A stretch of DNA of 46,578 bases from Candidatus Coatesbacteria bacterium (GTDB taxonomy: Bacteria; RBG-13-66-14), in contig WJLX01000104.1 in the NCBI GenBank assembly GCA_014728225.1, positions 1 through 46,578 on the forward strand. The letters run 5' to 3'. The notes under the pieces are model-generated. The model was not told the DNA's origin and did no database searches. It saw only the letters and a list, made by a program, of their open reading frames with translations. How positions within the stretch are numbered: position 1 is the stretch's first letter; every line of letters begins with the position of its first letter. The position numbers were made by a program, and so were the translations under genes. Positions 22,726 to 30,290 of the stretch are shown one piece after another.

Positions 22726-23835
22726 ATGCCCGAACACCACATCCTGGTCATCAATCCCGGCTCGACCTCGACCAAGGTCGCCGTCTACGGCGATGAGGAG
22801 CTGCTCCACGAGCAGACCTTGCGCCATTCCAAGCTGGAGCTCGAGGAGTTCGAGCGGGTCTGGGACCAGTACGGTTTCCGCAAGCAGATCATCCTCGAGT
22901 TCCTCGAGGAGCTCGGCTTCGACCCGGCGACGCTCTCGGCCGTCGTCGGACGCGGCGGACTTTTCCAGCCCGTCATCAGCGGCACCTACGCCGTCAACCA
23001 GCAGATGATCAACGACGGCCGCCGGGGGGTGCTGGGCGAGCACGCCAGCAACCTGGGCTGCGCCCTGGCCTACGGCATCGCCTGGGACCTGGGTATCCCC
23101 AGCTACATCTGCGATCCACCCTCCGTCGACGAGTTCCCGCCCCTGTCCCGGCTCTCCGGCCACACCATCATCCCCCGGGTCAGCCTGTTCCACTGCCTCA
23201 ACGTCAAGGCCACGGCGCGCCGGACGGCCGCCGACCTCGGCAAGCCCCTCGAGGAGCTCAACCTGATCATCGGTCACCTCGGCGGCGGCATCTCGATCGT
23301 GGCCCTCGAGGGCGGCCGGGCCATCGAGGCCCACAACGCACTCCACGACGGTCCCTACACCCCGGAGCGCGCCGGAACCCTGCCCACCTTCCCGTTGATG
23401 GACTGGGTCTATCGCGAGGCGCGCAACGGCACCCCGCTGGGCAAGCTGAAGAAGACGCTCACCGGCGGCGGGGGCCTGGTGGCCTACATGGGCACCAACT
23501 CCGCCAAGGACGTCGAGGACATGGTCCTGGCCGGCGACAAGAAGGCCGAGCTGTACTTCAAGGGCATGGCCTACCAGATCAGCTACTACATCGGCGCCGT
23601 CGCCGTGGCACTCAAGGGCGAGGTCGACGCTATCGCCCTGACCGGCGGCCTGGCTTACGGCGACATCATGATGGAGTGGATCCGCGACTGGACCGGTTGG
23701 ATCGCGCCGCTGAAGATCTACCCCGGACAGGATGAGATGGGGGCCCTGGCCGCGGCTGCCCTGCGCGCCCTGCGCGGCGAAGAAGAGGTTCTCGAGTATC
23801 CGACCTACGTCAAGGACGACGGCGACGGGGGCTAG
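22726..23835 (+). CDS. buk: butyrate kinase
   Basis: A 369-aa acetate/propionate-kinase superfamily enzyme that interconverts butyryl phosphate and butyrate, making ATP at the end of butyrate fermentation (or activating butyrate or branched-chain acids). Evidence: LVINPGSTSTKVAVY (phosphate-binding start), VGRGGLFQPVISGTYAVN, FHCLNVKATARRTA, IGHLGGGISIVAL, and LTGGLAYGDIMMEWI near the end. I chose the ATG at 22726 because it starts just before the phosphate motif. The open frame extends far upstream only by chance through the pseudogene and the SKYDAD gene. No phosphate butyryltransferase is nearby. Confidence 0.95.
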   Translation: MPEHHILVINPGSTSTKVAVYGDEELLHEQTLRHSKLELEEFERVWDQYGFRKQIILEFLEELGFDPATLSAVVGRGGLFQPVISGTYAVNQQMINDGRRGVLGEHASNLGCALAYGIAWDLGIPSYICDPPSVDEFPPLSRLSGHTIIPRVSLFHCLNVKATARRTAADLGKPLEELNLIIGHLGGGISIVALEGGRAIEAHNALHDGPYTPERAGTLPTFPLMDWVYREARNGTPLGKLKKTLTGGGGLVAYMGTNSAKDVEDMVLAGDKKAELYFKGMAYQISYYIGAVAVALKGEVDAIALTGGLAYGDIMMEWIRDWTGWIAPLKIYPGQDEMGALAAAALRALRGEEEVLEYPTYVKDDGDGG

Positions 23836-23979
23836 TAGCGCTCCCTTTGCGGGCTTCAGTGCGAGCGGCGGGGTCCAGCGACTCCGCCGTAGCTGTATCA
23901 CCACATCCTGCCGGTCTAGGCCTTGAATACCCCGACCGGGATAATGAAGGCCGGGGCGGGGTGTTGATCTCGCCCGCGG

Positions 23980-23999
23980 ACCCCCGTGGCGGGGGTTTT
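23980..23999 (+). terminator. possible intrinsic terminator after buk
   Basis: CCCCCG/CGGGGG with a TGG loop (23981-23995), followed by TTTT. It lies 145 nt past the buk stop. Between the stop and this hairpin I see no gene. Confidence 0.5.
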
Positions 24000-24027
24000 C
24001 GTCGCAAGGCGCAACTCCATCGCTGCG

Positions 24028-24107
24028 AACCCCGGGCCGGCGCATTTCTTGCATTCCCGAGGTCGTCGGTCGACGACCTCGGGCAAGAAATGCGCCGGCC
24101 CGGGGTT
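24028..24107. repeat. 80-nt two-tier perfect palindrome
   Basis: Outer arms of 25 bp (24028-24052 and 24083-24107) pair perfectly and include GGCGCATTTCTTGC. They are followed on the left only by an ATT bulge, and then an inner 13-bp perfect stem CCCGAGGTCGTCG/CGACGACCTCGGG (24056-24068 with 24071-24083) with a 2-nt loop. It has the same plan as the six-copy family but an unrelated sequence. It lies between buk and the convergent secreted-repeat gene. Confidence 0.8.
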
Positions 24108-24402
24108 GTGGGCGGTGTTATCCCGTTTGGCGCTATGTAATGCGTGTGGTTGGGGACAGCCGCTCCTAGGGTATCTCGCTGGTGTAGCAATAATCCAGCA
24201 TCACATTGGATGTCCCGTGGGCTGAATCCCCGGCGTGTCGCCGCGGTGGTGACAGAGTCCCCATCTTACGGGGTTATCGGTTTACGGCGGGGGGCTCAAG
24301 CTCCGCCGCCTACGTGGGTTGCCGTTTTCTCCTCCCACTGACCAGTCGGCGATGCCCTCCTCCCGGGGGAGAGGGTATGCATCCCAGCCGTTGATTGCGT
24401 CT

Positions 24403-24440
24403 AAAAACCCAGGGTGGGGGCCATGGCCCCCGCCCTGGGT
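24403..24440 (-). terminator. intrinsic terminator of the secreted-repeat gene
   Basis: On the minus strand a 16-bp near-perfect stem (arms ACCCAGGGCGGGGGCC and GGCCCCCACCCTGGGT) is followed directly by TTTTT. It begins 19 nt after the stop codon at 24460. Confidence 0.8.
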
Positions 24441-24459
24441 GGGTAATGGCAACGGCACC

Positions 24460-26622
24460 TTAGCGACCGACGACCACCCGGCGGCTGAGGGCGCGGTTTT
24501 CGCTCTCCAGGCGCAGCAGATAGAGCCCGGCGGACTCGCCGGAGCAATCCCAGGTCAACTGGTGGCGTCCGGGGCCGAGTTCGCCCCGGGTCAGCTGGGC
24601 CACCCGGCGGCCGGACAGGTCGTAAACGGCCAGGCTGACGTGACGGGCCTCGGGCAGGGTGAAGGCCAGGCTGACGCTCTCGACGGCGGGGCAGGGCCAG
24701 GGCTCTTCGAGGCTGAAGATCAGCTCCGGTTCGGGAACGAGAAGCTCTTCGGTGGGGCCGAAGCGCCGGGTGTTGCCGTTGGGCATGGTCAGCTCGAGCC
24801 AGTAGCTGTAGCTGTGTCCGGCGTCGGCGCGGCGGTCGAGGTAGCGGGTGACGCGGCCGTCGAAGGACGGACCGACGTAGGCGGGTTCTCCGGAGCCATC
24901 GTTGCGCAGCAGGCGCACGGCGGCGGGACTGCCGCCCTCGACGGTCCAGCTCAACAGGACGCCGTCGTCGGCAAGAGTGGAGGTCAGTTCGGCCTCGAGG
25001 GTGCTCAGATCGGGCGGCACGGTGAAGCTCCAGGTCTCGGCGGACCAGAAGCTGCTGCTGCTTTGCCAGGCCTGGACCTTCCAGTAGTAGGTCAGCCCGC
25101 GCCGCAGTTCGAGGGGCCCGAACTGGTATTCGGAGTTGATCAGGCCGGTGATGGTCTGGTGGGGGGCGAAGTCGGGCTCGGTCGAGAACCACAGATCGTA
25201 GGTCGGACTAACGGCCAGCGGCAGGTCCTCCCAGTCGACCCGGGGCCAGTCGGGGACCTGTTGGCCGTCGGGTGGGGAGAGGAGGTGGAAGGTCGGCGAG
25301 ACCTGGAAGCTCCAGGTTTCGTTGGAGATGGTCTCGGCGAAGCCGTCGGTGGCCCGGACCTTCCAGTAGTAGAGGGGGCCGATGACCAGTTCGTCGCCGG
25401 AGAAGGTGTAGTTGGTCGTGTCGAGGTCGGTGATCTCGTTGTAAGTGCTGAAGTCGGGGTCCGTCGAGTAGAGCAGGGCGTAGCCGACCGCGGGGAAGTC
25501 GACGACCTCCTCCCAGCTGACCTCGGGCCAGGTTTCGAAGATCGAGCCGTCCTCGGGGCCGAGGAGGCTGAAGGGCGGCGGCGGGTTGTTGGTCCAGAGG
25601 AAGTTGAGGTCCAGTCCGCCGGCGTCGAAGTAGCTGACGACGGGGTTGTCGTTCTCGTCGAGAGCCAGGGATGTGTGTTTACCGACGACGTCCTCCTCGT
25701 CGAGGATCTCGCTGGTCCAGGCGGCGCCGTCCCACCAGGTGTAGACCAGATCGTCGTTCTCGTTGTCGTAATGGGCGACGTGGGGGTAATCGTTCTCGTC
25801 GAGGACCAGGGAGCTGTAGAGGCCCATCTGCAGCTCCGTGGTGACCTGTTCGGTCTGCCAGGCGGCGCCGTCGTAATAGGCGTAGCAGAGCGCGTTTTCA
25901 TCGCCGTCGTTGTAGACGAAGTGAGGGTTGTCGTTGAAGTCGACGGCGATGTCGTAGTTGGTCAGCATCGTTCCGTAGGCCGGGGTGGCGGTTTGCCAGG
26001 CGGCGCCGTCCCAGTGATAGTAGTCGGCGCCCATGCCGTAGCTCTGGAAGACGAGGTGGGGCAGGTCGTTGGAGTCGAGGGCGATGTGGCCGTCGAGGCC
26101 GATGTAGCCGCCGTCGACGACGGTTTCGATCGTCCAGTCGACGCCGTCCCAGTGGGCGTACTTGACCGCTCCCAGACCGATGTCGTAGTAGATGAGGTGG
26201 GGGTAGTCGTTGGAGTCCAGGGCCAGGTCGGAGTGGCTGCCGGCGGAGTTGTCGGCCTCGAGGGTCTCGATGACCCACTCGGCGCCGTTCCAATGGGCGT
26301 AGCGCATATCCACCGGGTCCTCGGCGAAGTAGGAGATGTGCGGGCGACCCTGGGAGTCGAGGGCCAGCGAGGTGTACTTGCCGGGAAAGCCCTCGTCGTC
26401 GACGATCTCGATGACCCACTGGGCGCCGTCCCAGTACGCATAGCGCAATTCGCAATCCGGGTTGGTCTTCTGATAGGCGATGTGTGGATATCCCAGGTCG
26501 TCGAGGGTCAGGGAGGTCCACAAGCCGACGACATCCTCGGTGTCGACGGCGATGATCTGTCTCTCCTGGGCGCCGGCCGTCGCCAGGCAGACAAGAAGGA
26601 TGAGAATGGACAGTTTCTTCAT
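24460..26622 (-). CDS. secreted repeat protein with FlgD-Ig / type-IX-like C-terminus
   Basis: A 720-aa exported protein with a signal peptide (MKKLSILILLVCLATAGA). Residues about 25-370 hold seven repeats of roughly 45 residues of the form TSLALDSNGYPHISYYD-LRYAHWDG-AAWVIETVD, suggesting a beta-propeller or related repeat fold. Two fibronectin/Ig-like domains follow, each ending in YYWKVRA or YYWKVQA. Next is a domain of about 110 residues with a SYWLELTMPNG segment. The C-terminus (VSLAVYDLSGRRVAQL, GRHQLTWDCSGESAGLYLLRLES, RRVVVGR) is of the FlgD-Ig/type IX sorting kind, used for surface export in FCB-group bacteria. The ATG follows GGAGG; an 18-codon upstream extension of the frame is ignored. 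A terminator follows. Confidence 0.88.
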   Translation of the reverse strand: MKKLSILILLVCLATAGAQERQIIAVDTEDVVGLWTSLTLDDLGYPHIAYQKTNPDCELRYAYWDGAQWVIEIVDDEGFPGKYTSLALDSQGRPHISYFAEDPVDMRYAHWNGAEWVIETLEADNSAGSHSDLALDSNDYPHLIYYDIGLGAVKYAHWDGVDWTIETVVDGGYIGLDGHIALDSNDLPHLVFQSYGMGADYYHWDGAAWQTATPAYGTMLTNYDIAVDFNDNPHFVYNDGDENALCYAYYDGAAWQTEQVTTELQMGLYSSLVLDENDYPHVAHYDNENDDLVYTWWDGAAWTSEILDEEDVVGKHTSLALDENDNPVVSYFDAGGLDLNFLWTNNPPPPFSLLGPEDGSIFETWPEVSWEEVVDFPAVGYALLYSTDPDFSTYNEITDLDTTNYTFSGDELVIGPLYYWKVRATDGFAETISNETWSFQVSPTFHLLSPPDGQQVPDWPRVDWEDLPLAVSPTYDLWFSTEPDFAPHQTITGLINSEYQFGPLELRRGLTYYWKVQAWQSSSSFWSAETWSFTVPPDLSTLEAELTSTLADDGVLLSWTVEGGSPAAVRLLRNDGSGEPAYVGPSFDGRVTRYLDRRADAGHSYSYWLELTMPNGNTRRFGPTEELLVPEPELIFSLEEPWPCPAVESVSLAFTLPEARHVSLAVYDLSGRRVAQLTRGELGPGRHQLTWDCSGESAGLYLLRLESENRALSRRVVVGR

Positions 26623-26668
26623 TTTGACCTCCAGGAAAAGCGCGAAAACTGTAAAATTCGAAAGAGGC

Positions 26669-26677
26669 TTATCCACA
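26669..26677 (+). promoter_or_regulatory. perfect DnaA-box match
   Basis: TTATCCACA is the consensus DnaA box. It lies in the AT-rich upstream region of the secreted-repeat gene and close to its likely promoter (TATACT on the minus strand about 20 nt further upstream). It is isolated, so it is more likely chance or local regulation than an origin. The rest of the gap, 26678-26940, shows nothing I can name. Confidence 0.35.
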
Positions 26678-26940
26678 GATTATTACACTAGTATAAGAAA
26701 ACCCGGGTGACAAGGTTTTTCCGTTGTCCCCGCGAGAGCCGGGGGCGCTGCTGGATAACGTGCCCGCTCGTGCACTCCTCGACTGCCGCGGCCCAAGCGG
26801 TTCCCCGACCGGAAAACGGCCCGAAAACACGCCTGCTCCAATTGAGCTGACCGCAGCCGCCGCTCCGGAAGCGTGCCCTTATCCCTGATTGAATCTGGGC
26901 GGCTCCGACCGGGGCGCGCATAGTCCGCCGGCGCGCGGCG

Positions 26941-26949
26941 TGCTATAAT
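26941..26949 (+). promoter_or_regulatory. extended -10 promoter of the GT9 gene, leaderless arrangement
   Basis: TGcTATAAT ends 6 nt before the ATG at 26956, so the transcript should start at or next to the A of the start codon. There is no ribosome site. The arrangement is the same as at murJ. Confidence 0.6.
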
Positions 26950-26955
26950 CATCCC

Positions 26956-28032
26956 ATGGTCGCCGAAGAGAACAGCCGCGCTCTGGTGATCAACACCGCC
27001 TTCCTGGGCGACGTCGCCTTGACGACGCCGCTGCCGCGCCTGCTGGCCGAAAACGGCTGGACGGTGGACGCCCTGGTGATCCCGCAGACCGCCGAGTTGC
27101 TGGAGGATTCACCGGATATCGACCAGGTGCTGACCTACGACAAGCGCCGCGACCGCAGCCTGGCCGGACTCAAGCGCCGCGCCCGGACCCTGCGCGGCCG
27201 TTACGACGCCGTGCTGGTGCCCCACCGCAGCGCCCGCAGCGCCCTGTTGGCCTTCCACAGCCGCACACCGCTGCGCGTCGGCTACCGTCCGCCGCGGCCG
27301 CCCTGGCCGCCGGGTTTCGCCGACCGCCGCCTGCGCCCCCACTTCACCAGTTTGGCTCGGCTGTGCTTTAATCGACGGGTGGACTACCTGCTCGGCCGCT
27401 GGGAGGGGCTGCGGATGGCGGACCTGGCCCGGGGCCTGGGCATCGAAGTCCCGCCAGACCTCAACGGACGGCTGGGCGTCAATCCCGCCGACCGCCGCTG
27501 GGCCGCAGCCGAGTTGGAACGACTGCCGCGTCCGTTGGTGATCTGTTTTCCGGGCAGCGTCTGGCCCAGCAAGCGCTACCCCGCCCAGAGCTGGTCCGAG
27601 GTGGGCTGGATGCTGGTCCATGAACGGCACTGCGGCCTGCTCGCCGCCGGCTCGGCGGCCGAACGGGAGCAGGTCGAGACGTTGCGTAGCGAGGTGCCGG
27701 GCTGCCGGGCCGCCGTCGACCTCAATCTCGGACGGCTCAAGGCCCTCATCGCCGCCGCCGATCTCGTCATCTGCAACGACTCCGCCCCCCTGCACCTGGC
27801 CGTCTGCCTGTCGACCCCCGTCGTCGCAGTCTACGGACCGACCGACCCCCGTTTCGGTTTCCGCGCCCCGGCCGCCCATCCCCATCACCATGTCCGACTC
27901 GAGGGGTTGGAATGTCGGCCCTGCCGTTTGCGGCCGCCCCGGCGCTGCCCCCTGGACCATCACAACTGCCTGAAACGACTGCCGCCGGAGACCATCGCCG
28001 CCGCCGCCCTCCAACTGCTCGATTCACCCTAG
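26956..28032 (+). CDS. glycosyltransferase family 9, heptosyltransferase-like
   Basis: A 358-aa cytoplasmic or membrane-peripheral enzyme of the ADP-heptose:LPS heptosyltransferase type. The N-terminal Rossmann half reads ALVINTAFLGDVALTTPLPRLLA. The C-terminal half has ICFPGSVWPSKRYPAQSW (nucleotide-sugar loop) and LVICNDSAPLHLAVCLSTPVVAVYGPTDP, the family's donor-binding signature. It adds heptose or a related sugar to the lipopolysaccharide core, supporting a diderm envelope. The C-terminal CRPCRLRPPRRCPLDHHNC resembles the Cys-containing GT9 tail. It probably shares a message with rlpA, which starts 11 nt later. Confidence 0.9.
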   Translation: MVAEENSRALVINTAFLGDVALTTPLPRLLAENGWTVDALVIPQTAELLEDSPDIDQVLTYDKRRDRSLAGLKRRARTLRGRYDAVLVPHRSARSALLAFHSRTPLRVGYRPPRPPWPPGFADRRLRPHFTSLARLCFNRRVDYLLGRWEGLRMADLARGLGIEVPPDLNGRLGVNPADRRWAAAELERLPRPLVICFPGSVWPSKRYPAQSWSEVGWMLVHERHCGLLAAGSAAEREQVETLRSEVPGCRAAVDLNLGRLKALIAAADLVICNDSAPLHLAVCLSTPVVAVYGPTDPRFGFRAPAAHPHHHVRLEGLECRPCRLRPPRRCPLDHHNCLKRLPPETIAAAALQLLDSP

Positions 28033-28043
28033 GAGACAGCGGA

Positions 28044-28433
28044 ATGCGAAACCGGATACCCACCGTCGTTATCGTGGTCGCGCTACTTACCAGCTTAACA
28101 CTCACCGCCGGCTGCTACCGCAGACGTCCCGAAAACGGCGGCGTCGACCAGGTCGGACGGGCCTCCTGGTACGGCGACGCCTTCCAGGGTCGACCGACGG
28201 CCTCGGGCGAACCCTTCGACATGTACGCCCACACCGCCGCCCACCGCAACCTGCCCTTCGGCACCCGGGTCCGGGTGACCAATCTCGAGAACGGCCGCAG
28301 CGTGGTCGTGCGCATCAACGACCGCGGCCCCTGGGTCGAGGGCCGGATCATCGACCTCGCCTACGCCGCCGCCCGGGAGCTGGGGATGATCGAGGCCGGG
28401 GTGGTGCGCGTCGAACTGCGGCTGCTCGACTAA
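28044..28433 (+). CDS. rlpA: RlpA-like septal-ring lipoprotein
   Basis: A 129-aa lipoprotein: the signal peptide ends in LTAGC, a lipobox with Cys at about position 24. The remaining domain is a double-psi beta-barrel: GRASWYGDAFQGRPTASGEPFD, TAAHRNLPFGTRVRVTNL, VVVRINDRGPWVEGRIIDLAYAAARELGMI. In Pseudomonas RlpA is a lytic transglycosylase acting on stem-peptide-free glycan; the catalytic Asp of the INDRGP motif is present. It lacks the SPOR domain found in the longer form, so septal recruitment may differ. AGGAGA precedes the ATG. Confidence 0.92.
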   Translation: MRNRIPTVVIVVALLTSLTLTAGCYRRRPENGGVDQVGRASWYGDAFQGRPTASGEPFDMYAHTAAHRNLPFGTRVRVTNLENGRSVVVRINDRGPWVEGRIIDLAYAAARELGMIEAGVVRVELRLLD

Positions 28434-28452
28434 CTCCCTGCGGTCCGGCCGA

Positions 28453-28638
28453 CCGTTGAAAAACGACGCCTCCGGCACCGCCGCAACCCGCCGGCCCCCG
28501 AGCCGGAACTGGCACGGTTTTTTCGGAGGCGGACCGTTACCCTCCGCCGTAACGGTCGCCGAGATGCAAAAACCGTGCCAGTTCCGGCGGCGCAGCCGCG
28601 TGAGTGTGCGGTACGGCTGGAACGTCGTTTTTCAACGG
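28453..28638 (-). repeat. intergenic palindrome family, copy 3 (composite)
   Basis: Inner arms (28502-28524 and 28566-28588) carry GGCACGG on one side and CCGTGCC on the other, with the variant GAACTGG paired to CCAGTTC, a two-sided change from copy 1. One base (TTTTTTC instead of TTTTTGC) is unpaired. The internal loop is in the reverse orientation and the inner stem is GACCGTTA/TAACGGTC. A 16-bp outer inverted repeat CCGTTGAAAAACGACG (28453-28468 with 28623-28638) encloses it. It lies between rlpA and the permease gene. Confidence 0.9.
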
Positions 28639-28716
28639 GCCGCTTGACGCAGCGGCCGTTTGCTTTCAATACTGTGGTCATGCAGTGCGAGGCCTTTTTC
28701 GGGGTGGACTCGAGCG

Positions 28717-29946
28717 ATGGATGGTTTTTTCGGCGAATTGTTGCAGGTGTTGAAGACCGCCGCCGTTGACAGCTTCATGAGCGTCGGCACCTGGGTGGCG
28801 GTGATGCTGCTCGTCTTCGGCTGGCTCGAGGTGCGCACCTCGGGGGGCATCGTGCGGGCGATGAGGCGTCATCGCGCCTGGCAGCCTCTCTTCGGCGCGC
28901 TGTTCGGCGTCATCCCGGGTTGTGGCGGGGCCATCTTCATGATGCCGCTCTACATCAACGGCACGGTCAGTTTCAGCACGGTGGTGGCCACCCTGCTGGC
29001 CACGATGGGCGACAGCTCCTGGGTCATATTCAGCCAGTTGCCCGGTCACGCCCTGGTGATTCACGGGATCAGCTTCGCTGTGGGGGTGGCGGCGGGTTAT
29101 CTGGTCGACGCCCTGGGGATCGGCCACGGACTGCTCAAGGGGCGCGAAAAGCAGGCTTTGGCCGCCGTCGGCGAACACGCCGCCGCCCTGGACGGCGCCG
29201 GGGTCTGCCTGCTGTCCGGCTTCGAGCACAGCGAGCCGCCGGAGCTGGTCGCCGCGCTGCACAAGCGCTCGCACATCCGTCCCAAAAGCCTGTTCTACCG
29301 CATCACCCACAACCTGCACTGGCTGATCTGGGGGCTGTTCCTGGTGGGCTTCGTCTTCACCGTGCTCAGTCAGCTGTTCCGCTTCGATCCGGCGACCATC
29401 GACGGCTGGTTCGGCGGTTTTCCCCTCTTCGAGACTCTGGGCGTCGTCGGCGCGGCGGTCAGTTTGTTGTGGATGATCTTCGCCCGCAAGTTCCTCCGCG
29501 ACGACACGCACGAAGAGGATGAGGAGAAGGCCCAGAGCGGCCGGGAGATGCTGATCCATAACGCCGAGGACACGGCCTTCGTCGTCGTCTGGGTCACCGT
29601 GGCCTATTTCGTCTTCTACGCCTTCGAGGCCTGGAGCGGCGTCGACGTTACCGAGCTGGTCCGGGGCGCCGGGGCCTGGGCCGTCGTCGGTGCGGCGCTG
29701 ATCGGTTTGATTCCGGGCTGCGGGCCGCAGATCGTCATCACCAGCCTGTTCATCAGCGGCGCCGTACCCTTCGCCGCCCTGCTGGCCAACGTCCTCTCCC
29801 AGGACGGCGACGCCCTGTTCCCGCTGATCAGCCTGCACAAGAAGAGTGCCCTGCTGGCCACCCTGGTGACCACGGTACCGGCGATCGCTGTCGGGCTGCT
29901 GGTCCATTATCTGCTACCCGGCTTCATGGCCGCGCCGGGGGGTTGA
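28717..29946 (+). CDS. ArsP_2-type 10-TM putative metal (Mn/As) exporter
   Basis: A 409-aa inner-membrane protein with about ten hydrophobic segments and an internal duplication. The first half contains LFGVIPGCGGAIFMMPLY and SFSTVVATLLATMGDSSWV; the second half repeats the signature as LIGLIPGCGPQIVITSLF. This Gly-Cys-Gly pattern is that of the ArsP_2 / putative manganese transporter family (Pfam PF11449). Members have been linked to arsenic or manganese efflux, largely from gene context, so substrate is inferred only. A charged loop (RKFLRDDTHEEDEEKAQ) separates the halves. The ATG at 28717 is chosen over an upstream frame extension. No metal riboswitch is visible in the leader, which instead holds palindrome copy 3. 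Confidence 0.85.
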   Translation: MDGFFGELLQVLKTAAVDSFMSVGTWVAVMLLVFGWLEVRTSGGIVRAMRRHRAWQPLFGALFGVIPGCGGAIFMMPLYINGTVSFSTVVATLLATMGDSSWVIFSQLPGHALVIHGISFAVGVAAGYLVDALGIGHGLLKGREKQALAAVGEHAAALDGAGVCLLSGFEHSEPPELVAALHKRSHIRPKSLFYRITHNLHWLIWGLFLVGFVFTVLSQLFRFDPATIDGWFGGFPLFETLGVVGAAVSLLWMIFARKFLRDDTHEEDEEKAQSGREMLIHNAEDTAFVVVWVTVAYFVFYAFEAWSGVDVTELVRGAGAWAVVGAALIGLIPGCGPQIVITSLFISGAVPFAALLANVLSQDGDALFPLISLHKKSALLATLVTTVPAIAVGLLVHYLLPGFMAAPGG

Positions 29947-30081
29947 GGCGGGCGCGGGCGGGAGAAACGGGGCCCGGACGATTGGTTGTTGCGGTATGTC
30001 GCCGTCCGGGTCGGGCCGGTTGTCGTTTCTAGGTTGTACTGCGGCCGGGGGCTCAACCGCCCCGGGTCGGGTTGTCGCTGG

Positions 30082-30117
30082 TGAAAACAAACGGGCCCGT
30101 GGGCCCGTTTGTTTTCA
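30082..30117. terminator. bidirectional intrinsic terminator
   Basis: A 17-bp perfect stem: TGAAAACAAACGGGCCC (30082-30098), a GT centre, and its complement (30101-30117). An A-run leads in and a T-run ends it on either strand. It sits between the convergent ArsP_2-type gene (+) and rsmI (-). Confidence 0.85.
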
Positions 30118-30136
30118 TGAAAGCGGCGGCTGCCCC

Positions 30137-30290
30137 CTAGCGTGGCGGGCGTTGCTTGATGAGTAGCGAGGCCGGGTGGGGTATCTCTTGCTTGGGGAGG
30201 TTCGTTGGAGAGTCGGCCCCTAGCGTGGCGGGCGTTGCTTGGGGATCATCGAAGCCAGGTGGTAGATCTCCTGCTTGGGGATGCCCAGCA
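30137..30290. repeat. degraded tandem duplication of the rsmI 3' end
   Basis: The 3' end of rsmI (30220 to about 30290) is repeated in diverged form 83 nt further on (30137 to about 30206). Both units begin CCCCTAGCGTGGCGGGCGTTG. On the minus strand the extra unit reads LPKQEIPHPASLLIKQRPPR and a stop, against LGIPKQEIYHLASMIPKQRPPR and a stop in rsmI. The spacing is not a multiple of three, so it is not a readable extension of rsmI. Confidence 0.75.

Noticed and set aside
21904-23835. A single 643-codon open frame that would fuse the orphan fragment to butyrate kinase
   Set aside because: The first 270 codons run through a pseudogene piece and antisense to the SKYDAD gene, with no ribosome site. 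Butyrate kinase has a normal start at 22726.
26669-26677. Replication origin
   Set aside because: Only one perfect DnaA box, with no dnaA, dnaN or clustered boxes nearby.
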